A program made the position numbers and the translations under genes. 21,060 nt of DNA from NCBI GenBank assembly GCA_030740335.1, contig JASLXL010000042.1, positions 1 through 21,060 of the forward strand. Direction: 5' to 3'. The notes below the pieces were generated by a model that was given only the letters and a program-made list of their open reading frames with translations, had not been told where the DNA came from and ran no database searches. Shown here in pieces: positions 14,035-21,060 of the stretch. The stretch comes from SAR202 cluster bacterium. GTDB lineage: Bacteria; Chloroflexota; Dehalococcoidia; SAR202; CAJWER01. The stretch's first letter is position 1; the number at the start of each line of letters is the position of its first letter.

Positions 14035-14616
14035 CTAGGCGAGGCATAGGATTCGTGCGGCCTTAACCGCCATGGCGGGCAACGGGTCTACCAGGCCCTT
14101 GAGATGGTAGGCTGACGCGACACCCACCACGCCGATGAGGGCGCCTACGACGACATCCGACGGGTAGTGTACGCCAGTGTAGACCCGGAGGAAGGCATGG
14201 AGACCAGCGACGGCCAAAAGCGCCATTCCGGCCCTTCGGTGGACCCACCAGATCGCGGAGGCGATCCCAAAGAAGGCAGCCGCCGAGTTCGCAGGCATCG
14301 ACGAATCCGTCGGCCTGTAGAAAAGCAGGTTGACGTCGAGATCTATGAAGGGCCGGTCACGAAAGAATAGTCCGTTGCTGACGAAAACCAGCCAATTCGC
14401 CAGGGCCATTCCCACAAGGGCCATCAGGATGCCAACCTGGTTCCTCATACGGGTCTCGTCATCTCGGCCGGCCAGCCACAGGACGACCAGAGAGAACCCC
14501 AGAACCGTGGATGCCAGGTAGTCGCTGACCAACCAGCCAACCATATGGTCCAGGGCAGGTACCGACCCTACCCAGCCGTTTATTCGGAGAAATATGGCTT
14601 CATCAAGGTTCGCCAT
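14035..14616 (-). CDS. PAP2-family membrane phosphatase-like protein, altered C2 motif
   Basis: A 193-residue integral membrane protein with about five or six hydrophobic segments. PAP2 motifs are C1 at FFRDRPF (R86, R88, P89) and C3 at RVYTGVHYPSD (R144, H150, D154), which holds the nucleophilic histidine. C2, normally PSGH or PSDH, reads MPANSAAAFFG (P108-A-N-S111), so the C2 histidine that assists leaving-group protonation is missing. The family dephosphorylates lipid phosphates such as undecaprenyl diphosphate or phosphatidate at the membrane. With C2 changed, activity may be lost or altered. The start at 14616 overlaps the upstream gene by 37 nt; the N-terminus (LDEAIFLRINGWVGSVPALD) matches the family from its first residues, so the overlap is probably real. 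Confidence 0.85.
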   Translation of the reverse strand: MANLDEAIFLRINGWVGSVPALDHMVGWLVSDYLASTVLGFSLVVLWLAGRDDETRMRNQVGILMALVGMALANWLVFVSNGLFFRDRPFIDLDVNLLFYRPTDSSMPANSAAAFFGIASAIWWVHRRAGMALLAVAGLHAFLRVYTGVHYPSDVVVGALIGVVGVASAYHLKGLVDPLPAMAVKAARILCLA

Positions 14617-15017
14617 TCACGTGTCCATCGACGGACGCTGTGACGTAGCGCCCTGTAAAATGTGTCGCTGCGCAGTCTGCTGAGCCCAGCAACTGGCTGG
14701 GGGTCTGTCAGTCGCCCTGAGTTCACTATTGAGGTAACGGTGACGATCATTACCCAGGCGGTGAGATTCCCCAGGAAGAACAGGAGTGCGACCTGGTTGG
14801 AATCCAATCCGCCGAGATGATCGCTGATGTTCCGGGTGCCTGTAGCGAAGAACCACACAACGCTGGCCAGGGGTAGAAGCAATCCGATGAGGCGTGTGGC
14901 CAACGGAGAGGTGAGGAAGAGGAGGCCACGCAATCCTCCAAAGCTGGAGGCCAACTGCAATACCCCGATCGCCGACACCGTAACCGCAATGTAGTAATCG
15001 ATCGCGTTTGTGTTCAT
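14580..15017 (-). CDS. Small membrane protein, function unknown (145 residues)
   Basis: I do not recognise this protein. It has about three hydrophobic segments (near 6-28, 38-58 and 75-97) with a conspicuous LASSFGGLRGLLFL loop. A basic, arginine-rich tail follows (RLRSDTFYRALRHSVRRWTR, then EWRTLMKPYFSE) that should be cytoplasmic. Its 3' end overlaps the start of the PAP2-like gene by 37 nt, implying co-expression and probably translational coupling, so a joint role in lipid or envelope phosphate handling is possible. The ATG lacks an evident Shine-Dalgarno. It follows ilvE by 65 nt on the same strand. Coding is supported by length, position and membrane topology, not by homology. Confidence 0.65.
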   Translation of the reverse strand: MNTNAIDYYIAVTVSAIGVLQLASSFGGLRGLLFLTSPLATRLIGLLLPLASVVWFFATGTRNISDHLGGLDSNQVALLFFLGNLTAWVMIVTVTSIVNSGRLTDPQPVAGLSRLRSDTFYRALRHSVRRWTREWRTLMKPYFSE

Positions 15018-15082
15018 GGGGCCGTGTATGCACTCAACTAATTGGCCGTTTGCCCCGGGGTCTACCGCCTGCTAGCAGAGAG

Positions 15083-16015
15083 CTAGCCTCTTCCAGGTGT
15101 AACGACTGTGGTCCAGTGCTCGTATTTTGGATTATCACCGCGAATAAGATTGAGGTACAGACCGCGAAGCTTCTGTGTGATGGGACCGATGCCCCCGTTG
15201 CCGATTGGTCGATTATCGAGTTCGCCCACCGGGGTGATGTGAGCCGCCGTTCCGGTGAGGAAAACCTCGTCGGCCAGGTATAGCTCAGAGCGCCTGATGC
15301 GCCGCTCCACGATCTTAATATCCAATTCACGTTCAGCGAGGGTCCACGCGCAATCGCGTGTGATGCCAGTGAGGTTGTTTTCGGAGACCAGCGGTGTATG
15401 AATTTCACCCTTGCTGACAACGAAGAGATTCTCTCCCGAACCCTCTGAGACGCTGCCGTCCTGGTTCATGAATATGGCCTCGTCAAAGCCGCCAAGCACG
15501 GCTTCGGTCTTAGCTAATATACTGTTCACGTAGTGCCCGGCAATCTTCACTCGAGACGGAATTACGGTGTCGTCGATGCGCCTCCAGGAAGAGGTGCAGC
15601 AGCGGATTGCCCCGTCGGCCTTGATGTAGGCGCCGAAGGGCACAATGATCAGGGCGAAGTCGCTGGAGAGCTTGTGGAGCATGAGGTTCGCCACCAGTTC
15701 CTCGCTCTTGTAGGCGATGGGCCGTATGTAGACGTCCTCACGATACCCAGTGCGCTTGAGGAGCTCAATGGTGATGTCCATCAGCTCGTCCGCAGAGTAG
15801 GGAATATCCAGAAGCATTATCTTGCAGCCCTGCAGAAGGCGATCGTAGTGGTCTTTGGCCCGGAAGATGTGCATCTCGCCCTTAGTTTCGTTCCAATTGC
15901 CACGGATGCCTTCAAATACCGCAGTCCCATAGTGGAGTGCGTGGGTGGTTATGTTGACGTTCGCGTCCTCGAGCGGGACGTACCCGCCGCGGAAGTATGC
16001 CAGGGCCTCAGCCAT
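15083..16015 (-). CDS. ilvE: Branched-chain amino-acid aminotransferase
   Basis: A 310-residue fold-type IV PLP aminotransferase that interconverts valine, leucine and isoleucine with their 2-oxo acids (cytosolic). Motifs: ANVNITTHALHYGTAVFEGI from residue 18; YIRPIAYKSEE near residue 96; the PLP lysine K157 in RVKIAGHYVNSILAKTEA; the signature DEAIFMNQDGSVSEGSGENL (178-197); and ERRIRRSELYLADEVFLTGT with AAHITPV after it. Length is normal. AAGGAG lies 7 nt before the ATG, and a good promoter is at 16049-16077. A GCTAGC-AGAGA-GCTAGC stem-loop (15071-15087) overlaps the stop codon but lacks a T-run. Whether it forms one transcript with the membrane genes downstream is unclear. Confidence 0.96.
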   Translation of the reverse strand: MAEALAYFRGGYVPLEDANVNITTHALHYGTAVFEGIRGNWNETKGEMHIFRAKDHYDRLLQGCKIMLLDIPYSADELMDITIELLKRTGYREDVYIRPIAYKSEELVANLMLHKLSSDFALIIVPFGAYIKADGAIRCCTSSWRRIDDTVIPSRVKIAGHYVNSILAKTEAVLGGFDEAIFMNQDGSVSEGSGENLFVVSKGEIHTPLVSENNLTGITRDCAWTLAERELDIKIVERRIRRSELYLADEVFLTGTAAHITPVGELDNRPIGNGGIGPITQKLRGLYLNLIRGDNPKYEHWTTVVTPGRG

Positions 16016-16048
16016 CTGGAGACTCCTTTAGTATGAAAGCTGCCGCAG

Positions 16049-16077
16049 ATTATAATCACACCAGTTTCCCAACACAA
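16049..16077 (-). promoter_or_regulatory. Sigma70-like promoter of ilvE
   Basis: On the minus strand TTGTGT (16077-16072), a 17-nt spacer and a consensus TATAAT (16054-16049), about 33 nt before the ATG. Confidence 0.7.
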
Positions 16078-16231
16078 CTTCGTACCGGTGAGGAGATGCC
16101 CGTCTGTGCAACTTTTGAGCTAGGGAACGAGTTTCCCAGGCCTCGGGGAAGGCTTTACAGGTGGAGGCCGGTTGCTCTAAGATTTGTGGAGACAGATACA
16201 GAACAGCGGACATCAAAGGGAAGGTGGAGCT

Positions 16232-16384
16232 ATGCCCAGAGGACACGCCGGCGGTCGAGAGAAGAAAACCCCGAAGAAGAAGCCAGAGAAGTCGATTGGC
16301 ATATCTGGCGCTATTCATACCCCAACTGAGGTCGAGGTGGTAAAGAAGAAGCGCAAGCCACGGGCTGATAAAGATGAGGCCTAG
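16232..16384 (+). CDS. Small lysine-rich protein (50 residues), function unknown
   Basis: The ATG at 16232 has AAGG and GGAG just upstream and opens a 50-codon frame: MPRGHAGGREKKTPKKKPEK, then SIGISGAIHTPTEVEVV, then KKKRKPRADKDEA. It is strongly basic and probably disordered, with two lysine clusters around a short hydrophobic middle. I recall similar tiny proteins ending in EVEVVKKKRKP from Chloroflexota, but cannot verify this here. Nucleic-acid or ribosome association is plausible for such a charge pattern. A weak promoter (TTGCTC 16172-16177, 17 nt, GATACA 16195-16200) lies upstream. It is divergent from ilvE and converges with the 158-residue gene. It is too small for confident calling, but the frame and ribosome site are consistent. 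Confidence 0.6.
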   Translation: MPRGHAGGREKKTPKKKPEKSIGISGAIHTPTEVEVVKKKRKPRADKDEA

Positions 16385-16449
16385 CCTTTAGGTCTTCGCC
16401 GACCCTAGCCGTAGCGGTCAGGGACCGGTGAACCGCCATTCTCCCATTC

Positions 16450-16926
16450 CTACTCCGCTATCGCGCCGCTTTCTTTGTCATCCGACACCTCGACGGCTGT
16501 TGACCCGATCTTGGCCGGGGACTCCGACTCCTCGACCTCCACTATTCCGTAGTTGTCGCTGTTTACAAGCAATTTGCCGACAACATACGGCGAAATGTTC
16601 CTGGGGTATGAACTCATCGCCCATCGAGTCTCGAGGCCCTGGCTGACTTCCTCCGCGGTCGTCTCTTTGTTCCCGCCAGCCAGAAGAACTCTGAATATAG
16701 CCTCCTTGAGCGGGGTATCGGGGAGCAGGTAGTCGGCTGTATCTGCGCAATGCCCTGCAATCTCTTTGACGTGCTCCTCCGACTTCGAGTCTCCAGCACT
16801 GTCAGCGACAGACCGGTGCTCGTAGCACTTCCTTGCGGCTACAATGGCCACCATCGATCGGCCGTGCTCGGCACCATCTAGATCAATGTAGTAACTGGGA
16901 CCCGTAGTAGCGATCTCTTCTTCCAT
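16450..16926 (-). CDS. Conserved-looking hypothetical protein (158 residues)
   Basis: Not matched to a named family. The protein is acidic and soluble, with no signal peptide or membrane helix. A structured part spans about 10-125: YYIDLDGAEHGRSMVAIVAA, RKCYEHRS, EEHVKEIAGHCADTADYLLP, LKEAIFRVLLAGGNKETTAE, RWAMSSYPRNISPYVVGKLL. An acidic tail follows (VEVEESES ... DDKESG). The LKEAIFRVLL...AEEVSQGLETRW...ISPYVVGKLL pattern looks like a helical winged-helix-type fold, which is inference only. Cysteines C34 and C60 with nearby histidines (C-x2-H37, H59-C60) might bind a metal. GGGAG lies upstream of the ATG. It follows moeA by 69 nt on the same strand and may be cotranscribed. Confidence 0.7.
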   Translation of the reverse strand: MEEEIATTGPSYYIDLDGAEHGRSMVAIVAARKCYEHRSVADSAGDSKSEEHVKEIAGHCADTADYLLPDTPLKEAIFRVLLAGGNKETTAEEVSQGLETRWAMSSYPRNISPYVVGKLLVNSDNYGIVEVEESESPAKIGSTAVEVSDDKESGAIAE

Positions 16927-16995
16927 TTACCCACTCTCCCTTGTGTCTTCCGACCCGTTTTCATGATCCAATACAGTTTCTTTCAGATGGACCGG

Positions 16996-18255
16996 TCAAA
17001 AGACGTTCTCCGGCCAGTCTATCATCTGAACGGTGACCTGTTCACCTGTCTTCTTGACAGAGGTATCTTCCAGGCAAATCGCCAGGCCGTTCGCCCTGGT
17101 CATCGAGGTCAGCAGATTCGAACTCTGGTGACCGGTCAACTTGGCGTAGTAGACGCCCTCTCTTTTGACAACCTGGACCCTCGCGTAGACCCGGCGACCA
17201 TCGTAGTTGTCGATATCCTGTTCCAGGATGGCCTGAACCGTCGGTCGCGGTGAACCGCCCTTTCCAAGCATCTTGGCGATTGCCGGGCGACCGAACTGCT
17301 CAAAACCGACCAGCGTGCTAACCGGATTGCCGGGAAGTCCCAGGTGCGGCACACACCTGCCATCCGGACCGGTGAGCGTTCCGAAGGCAATTGGTTTGGC
17401 CGGTCTCATGCGTACAGACCAGAATGAAATATCGCCCTGGCGGGCCAACACATCTTTGACAACATCGTAGTCGCCCTTGGAGACGCCAGCGGAGGTGATG
17501 AGTATATCAGAAGCCAGGCCTTGCTTGAGCATCTTGCCAATGGCCTCGACGTTATCGCCAGCTATGCCTAGAAGGTGCGGCACGCCGCCGGCTTGCCTTA
17601 CGGCGGACGCAATGCTGTAGCTGTTACTATCGTAAATCCCTCCGGGTCGTGGCTTACAAGCCGGGTCGACCAACTCGTCACCTGTGGCCAGGATAGAGAC
17701 TTCGGGCCTGCGTATGACACTTACTTCACCGTAGCCCAGGGAGGCAAGTACGCCGATCTCCTGGGCTCGAAGCACGGCACCCTTTTGCAGGACCTGTTGT
17801 CCAGCGCTGACATCCTGGCCAGCCGGGCGGACGTTTACGCCGATGGGCACAGCCACGTTTACCCCGATCGTGTCCATGGATGCCGAGGAGGCTCGACGCT
17901 CCACCTCATCGGTGTCCTCGAAGGGCACGACGGCATCAGCGCCATCGGGTATGGGCGCGCCGGTCATGATGCGAACGGCGGTCCCGGTTTCGACCGCAAC
18001 GGTCGGAAGGTGACCCGCGGCAACGGTACCAGTGACGCGAAGGGTCATGGGGTGTTCCGGGGAAGCCCCAGCAACGCTGGTGGCCTGGACAGCGTATCCG
18101 TCCATAGCCGAGTTGGCCAGAGGCGGAACGTCGAAGTGGCCCTCGATGTCCTCTGCAAGTACCTGGCCCAAGGCGTCAAGGATAGGTTTACGCTCCGGTT
18201 CGAGAACATGGAGGAAGGCCAGAATCCGCTCGCGGGCCTCCTCGACGCTCAACAT
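16996..18255 (-). CDS. moeA: Molybdopterin molybdotransferase (MoeA)
   Basis: A 419-residue MoeA that inserts molybdate into adenylylated molybdopterin, the last general step of molybdenum cofactor synthesis. Domain order is standard: N-terminal SVEEARERIL; FDVPPLANSAMDGYAV near residue 41; MTGAPIPDGADAVVPFEDT near residue 96; the catalytic MoCF-fold domain with ILATGDELVD and GGIYDSNSYSI near residue 205; TSAGVSKGDYDVV near residue 256; GLPGNPVSTLVGFEQF near residue 310; and a C-terminal beta domain to MIDWPENVF. No moaA, moeB or molybdoenzyme neighbours are in the window. The ATG at 18255 has no obvious Shine-Dalgarno and no better in-frame start was found upstream. Confidence 0.95.
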   Translation of the reverse strand: MLSVEEARERILAFLHVLEPERKPILDALGQVLAEDIEGHFDVPPLANSAMDGYAVQATSVAGASPEHPMTLRVTGTVAAGHLPTVAVETGTAVRIMTGAPIPDGADAVVPFEDTDEVERRASSASMDTIGVNVAVPIGVNVRPAGQDVSAGQQVLQKGAVLRAQEIGVLASLGYGEVSVIRRPEVSILATGDELVDPACKPRPGGIYDSNSYSIASAVRQAGGVPHLLGIAGDNVEAIGKMLKQGLASDILITSAGVSKGDYDVVKDVLARQGDISFWSVRMRPAKPIAFGTLTGPDGRCVPHLGLPGNPVSTLVGFEQFGRPAIAKMLGKGGSPRPTVQAILEQDIDNYDGRRVYARVQVVKREGVYYAKLTGHQSSNLLTSMTRANGLAICLEDTSVKKTGEQVTVQMIDWPENVF

Positions 18256-18354
18256 CGACTCGTGGTCATGCCGGTGTATATGTTCGTGCTCTTTCAGGTC
18301 TTACTCCCGACGGGTCGGTGCTTTGATTCCCAAGAGAAGCAAAAACGAAAAATA

Positions 18355-18526
18355 TCAGGGCATGCGGCGGGGCTCCGCCCATCTGCACACCTCATCTTCA
18401 CGACAAAAAAGAAAATTCTATGGGAGATCAACCCGTCGGCAACGCTCAAGAATCTTCACGCACACCCATCAGATTGTCCTGGCCGTCGGCATGCCCAACC
18501 CAGCTCAACATAGCGCGCACAGCGCC
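18355..18526. repeat. Composite interspersed repeat, copy C
   Basis: It fills most of the moeA-pheT gap. The core at 18369-18393 matches copy A at 21 of 25 positions, with a GGCGG-GGCT-CCGCC stem (18366-18379) in place of the A/B hairpin. The GC-rich motif ATAGCGCGCACAGCGCC (18510-18526) matches copy A at 16 of 17 positions and ends 6 nt from the pheT stop codon. The 18394-18509 stretch between them is gene-free. Confidence 0.65.
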
Positions 18527-18532
18527 GAAGCA

Positions 18533-20968
18533 CTACGTTCGCAGCTCGGCACCTAGCTGTCTCTGAAGTTGCCTCAGGATATCGCCCTGGGCACGATCTA
18601 CCAGCTCGGTGGTCAGGGTGGACCTGTCGGACTGGAATGTGATCCGATAGGCGATGGACCTCTTGCCCTCCTGCACGCCCTCACCAGAGTAGACGTCGAA
18701 CGGAGTGCTGGCTTTCACAAGCTTGTGACGGCGAATTATATGTTGGATGCGCGACGACTGCACGTCGGCGTCAACAAGTAGAGCTAGGTCCCTTTCCGAT
18801 TCGGGGAACCTGCTCACAGCCGCATATCCGTCTCTTGTCCTCTCGACCGCGGTGAGGAGCGACTCCAGATCGATTTCGAACATCGCCACTGGATGCCCTT
18901 CGAGGTCGAATTTCTCCAGGACCTGCGGGTGCACCTCTCCGACGATTCCGATCTCCACACCCGAGCACATGAGGCTTGCAGTTTTGCCGGGGTGCATTGC
19001 TGGATCAGTGGACCGCTCGTAGGTCTCAATCGCACCTATCTGGGCGAAGATCGACTGCAACACACCCTTGGCGTCGAAGAAGTCCATGTTGTACTCGGCT
19101 GCCAACCATGACGCCGAGTTGCGAGGGCCGGACACCACCCCTACGATGCGCTCCTTTTCGTGAGGCAGGTCTCTCCCTCGCGCCTTTTCTTGCGACAGGA
19201 ACACTCTTCCGATCTCGAAGAGTCGCAGCCCGGCGGTCTGGGAGACTCGCCGGTTGTCTCCGAGTGCACGTAGAACGGCGCCCCGCAACGAGGTCCTGAG
19301 GAGGCGCTCTTCGCTATTCATTGGGTTAGCGATCTCCAGCGGCGGCTCCTCGTCGGGTAAACCTCCTACCAGTTCCAGGGTCTCGCGATCCGTAAGCGGA
19401 TACGTGATCACTTCGGTCATGCCAGAGGCGGCTAGAGCATCCCTCACTCGCTCTCTCAACACCCGCTGGGGTTGAGGATCGTGGTGAGGTATCGGCGTCG
19501 CCATCATTGTAGTTGGAATGGAATCGTAGCCGATGATCCTAGCGACTTCCTCGACCAGATCGTCCTCGATCGCAACGTCGGAGCGCCAATAGGGAATTTT
19601 CACAAGCGCTTGATCTGCCAAGGTGCTGTCGCCTTCGATGCGATCAAAGCCCAGAGATCCGAGCGTCCGGACCGCGTCGTCCATGGAGAGTTCGACTCCG
19701 AGGACCTGCCTCATTCGGTTACCGGAAAGCATCAGGGTCTGCTCAGGTTCGGGTTCCGGGTACACGTCCACTATGCCGGTCGCGGCAGTTCCTCCGGTGA
19801 CCTCCAGGATAAGCCCGATCGCACGGCGCAGTGCCTTTGGCGCCAGGGCCGGCCGGACGCCTCGCTCGAATCGGTACGAGGCGTCGGTGCCATCACCAAT
19901 GGCTTTGCGAGTCCGGTAGGTGTTGATACGGTCGAAGCTCGCGGACTCCAGTAGGATATTTTTCGTGCCATCGGTGACGCTCGTGGGGACGCCGCCTATC
20001 ACGCCAGCTAATGCAATGACGTCGGTCGAATCCGCTATGACGAGCATCGGGGAGCGTAGCTTGTGGGTCTGGTCGTCCAGCGCCGCTAACGTCTCGCCGT
20101 CCCTCGCCTGCCTCACGACCACCTTACCGTCCTTCAAGGTGTCGAAATCGAAGGCGTGCAGCGGCTGCCCATACTCGAGCATCACATAGTTAGTCACATC
20201 GACAATATTGTTAATTGGGCGCAGCCCCGCCGCGCTCAGCGCCTTCTGGAGCCACTCCGGAGACGGGCCAACCGTGACACTCGTAACAAGACCGGCGGTA
20301 TAGCGATGGCAAAGCTCGGGGTCGGCCAGCTCGACTGCGACACGCTCAGCTATGAGCGGGCCGTCCTCTGGAAAAGACAGGTCGGGCTCAGTGGTGGTCT
20401 CTCCAGTGATGGCTGCCACCTCACGTGCGATGCCCAGCATGGAGAGACAGTCGGGCCGGTTCGGTGTGACGTCGGCGTCTAGGACCGCATCACCCAGGTA
20501 TTCGACCAGGGGCGTTCCAACGACGGCTTCTTCGTCGAGCACAAGGATGCCGTCGTGGTCTTCGCCGAGGCCAAGCTCCATCCTGGAGCAGACCATACCT
20601 GCTGAGAGTACCCCGCGAATCTTGGACGCCTTTAGCGGCTCTACCTTGCCAGAGCGGTTGCTCCGGAGTATCGCGCCCTCTCTGGCGAATGCGATTTTCT
20701 GTCCGACAGCCAGATTAGGCCCGCCGCAGACGACCATCGCCGTCTCGCCGTTCCCAATATCAAGGGTGGGTAGCTTCAACCGGTCGGCGTTGGGATGCGG
20801 CTCTACAGAGAGGACATGGCCTACCAGCACCTTGTCCTTGCCCCATTCGACGCCGGTCTCCTCGACGCCTTCGATCTCGATGCCGGCCATTGTGAGCCGC
20901 TGCGCCAGTTTCTGGGGCGAAACGGTAATAGGGACGTATGTCTTAAGCCATGAGAGCGGTATTAGCAT
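18533..20968 (-). CDS. pheT: Phenylalanyl-tRNA synthetase beta subunit
   Basis: An 811-residue full-length PheT; with PheS it forms the alpha2-beta2 enzyme charging tRNA-Phe. Domains in order: N-terminal MLIPLSWLKTYVPI; EMAP-like tRNA-binding fold about 45-155 (SVEPHPNADRLKLPTLDIG, MVCSRMELGLGEDHDGI); B3/B4 editing domain about 210-380 (NNIVDVTNYVMLEYGQPLHA, TDASYRFERGV); B5 domain about 400-475; catalytic-like core (VEEVARIIGYDSIPTT, NPMNSEERLLRTSL, LRLFEIGRVF); and C-terminal FDX-ACB domain about 715-811 (RFPESERDLALLVD, PFDVYSGEGVQEGKRSIAYR). The ATG is preceded by GAGGTGA 8 nt away. PheS, the usual partner just upstream, is not visible in the remaining 92 nt. Confidence 0.98.
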   Translation of the reverse strand: MLIPLSWLKTYVPITVSPQKLAQRLTMAGIEIEGVEETGVEWGKDKVLVGHVLSVEPHPNADRLKLPTLDIGNGETAMVVCGGPNLAVGQKIAFAREGAILRSNRSGKVEPLKASKIRGVLSAGMVCSRMELGLGEDHDGILVLDEEAVVGTPLVEYLGDAVLDADVTPNRPDCLSMLGIAREVAAITGETTTEPDLSFPEDGPLIAERVAVELADPELCHRYTAGLVTSVTVGPSPEWLQKALSAAGLRPINNIVDVTNYVMLEYGQPLHAFDFDTLKDGKVVVRQARDGETLAALDDQTHKLRSPMLVIADSTDVIALAGVIGGVPTSVTDGTKNILLESASFDRINTYRTRKAIGDGTDASYRFERGVRPALAPKALRRAIGLILEVTGGTAATGIVDVYPEPEPEQTLMLSGNRMRQVLGVELSMDDAVRTLGSLGFDRIEGDSTLADQALVKIPYWRSDVAIEDDLVEEVARIIGYDSIPTTMMATPIPHHDPQPQRVLRERVRDALAASGMTEVITYPLTDRETLELVGGLPDEEPPLEIANPMNSEERLLRTSLRGAVLRALGDNRRVSQTAGLRLFEIGRVFLSQEKARGRDLPHEKERIVGVVSGPRNSASWLAAEYNMDFFDAKGVLQSIFAQIGAIETYERSTDPAMHPGKTASLMCSGVEIGIVGEVHPQVLEKFDLEGHPVAMFEIDLESLLTAVERTRDGYAAVSRFPESERDLALLVDADVQSSRIQHIIRRHKLVKASTPFDVYSGEGVQEGKRSIAYRITFQSDRSTLTTELVDRAQGDILRQLQRQLGAELRT

Positions 20969-21060
20969 TCGCCTGTCACCTCATAGGCCGTACCGGTTGG
21001 CACATTGTGTTTGCCAGGGGATAAAGAATATGGATTCGGTTTTTTGGGGACACGAGGTCT
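20969..21060. other. Region upstream of pheT to the window edge
   Basis: Apart from the pheT ribosome site, nothing firm is seen. On the minus strand TATTCTTTATC lies about 55 nt before the start and could be a -10 element, but no -35 matches. No gene end can be recognised. Confidence 0.4.

Noticed and set aside
15071..15087. GCTAGC-AGAGA-GCTAGC stem-loop as ilvE terminator
   Set aside because: Only a 6-bp stem with no following T-run on the minus strand, and it overlaps the stop codon.
16081..16180. Possible tRNA or small RNA between ilvE and the 50-residue gene
   Set aside because: No cloverleaf or TTCGA-type arm; only a short GGGAA/TTCCC pairing.
17575..18513. 312-residue plus-strand frame opposite moeA
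   Set aside because: Antisense shadow of moeA running into repeat copy C; composition is not protein-like.

Overview
The window looks like chromosomal DNA from an uncultured member of the Chloroflexota (SAR202 / Dehalococcoidia-like). This is inferred from gene content: a coenzyme F420 gene (cofE), several tiny zinc-ribbon or lysine-rich proteins of a style I associate with that group, a CydDC-like ABC exporter fused into one chain, and many short interspersed repeats. GC content is fairly high. Most genes have ordinary Shine-Dalgarno sites and sigma70-like promoters. I see no rRNA, tRNA, CRISPR array, phage or insertion sequence.

Left part (1-4.1 kb): the 5' end of a CitE-like lyase (minus) runs off the left edge and is divergent from cofE (plus). 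Two minus-strand zinc-ribbon mini-proteins follow, each with its own promoter. A SufR-like winged-helix regulator with four C-terminal cysteines (plus) is divergent from them. It converges on a translationally coupled pair on the minus strand: a TM1367-type cyclophilin-fold protein and the TenA thiaminase.

Middle part (4.1-10.3 kb, plus strand): metabolic genes alternate with gene remnants. The intact genes are glpK (glycerol kinase), a SelA/DgaE-like PLP enzyme and an Ldh-family NAD(P)-dependent 2-hydroxyacid dehydrogenase. The remnants are a zinc-type alcohol dehydrogenase with its middle deleted, an unidentified frameshifted gene with a DUF3179-like C-terminus, a RibA (GTP cyclohydrolase II) stump, and a short-chain dehydrogenase with a premature amber codon.

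Right part (10.3-21 kb, mostly minus strand): a 1201-residue fused double ABC exporter, a PAP2-family membrane protein lacking the C2 histidine, an overlapping small membrane protein, ilvE, a 50-residue basic protein (plus), a conserved-looking hypothetical, moeA and pheT.

The main structure not explained by genes is a composite interspersed repeat. It has three fuller copies (about 2.9, 7.9 and 18.4 kb) and one partial copy (14.0 kb), all in the same orientation. It combines a GGGGC...GCCCC hairpin core with a GC-rich motif that, in three copies, lies within 7 nt of a minus-strand stop codon. I found no convincing new multi-gene system. The best leads are this repeat family, the zinc-ribbon/SufR-like locus, the TenA-cyclophilin-fold pair and the altered PAP2 protein.
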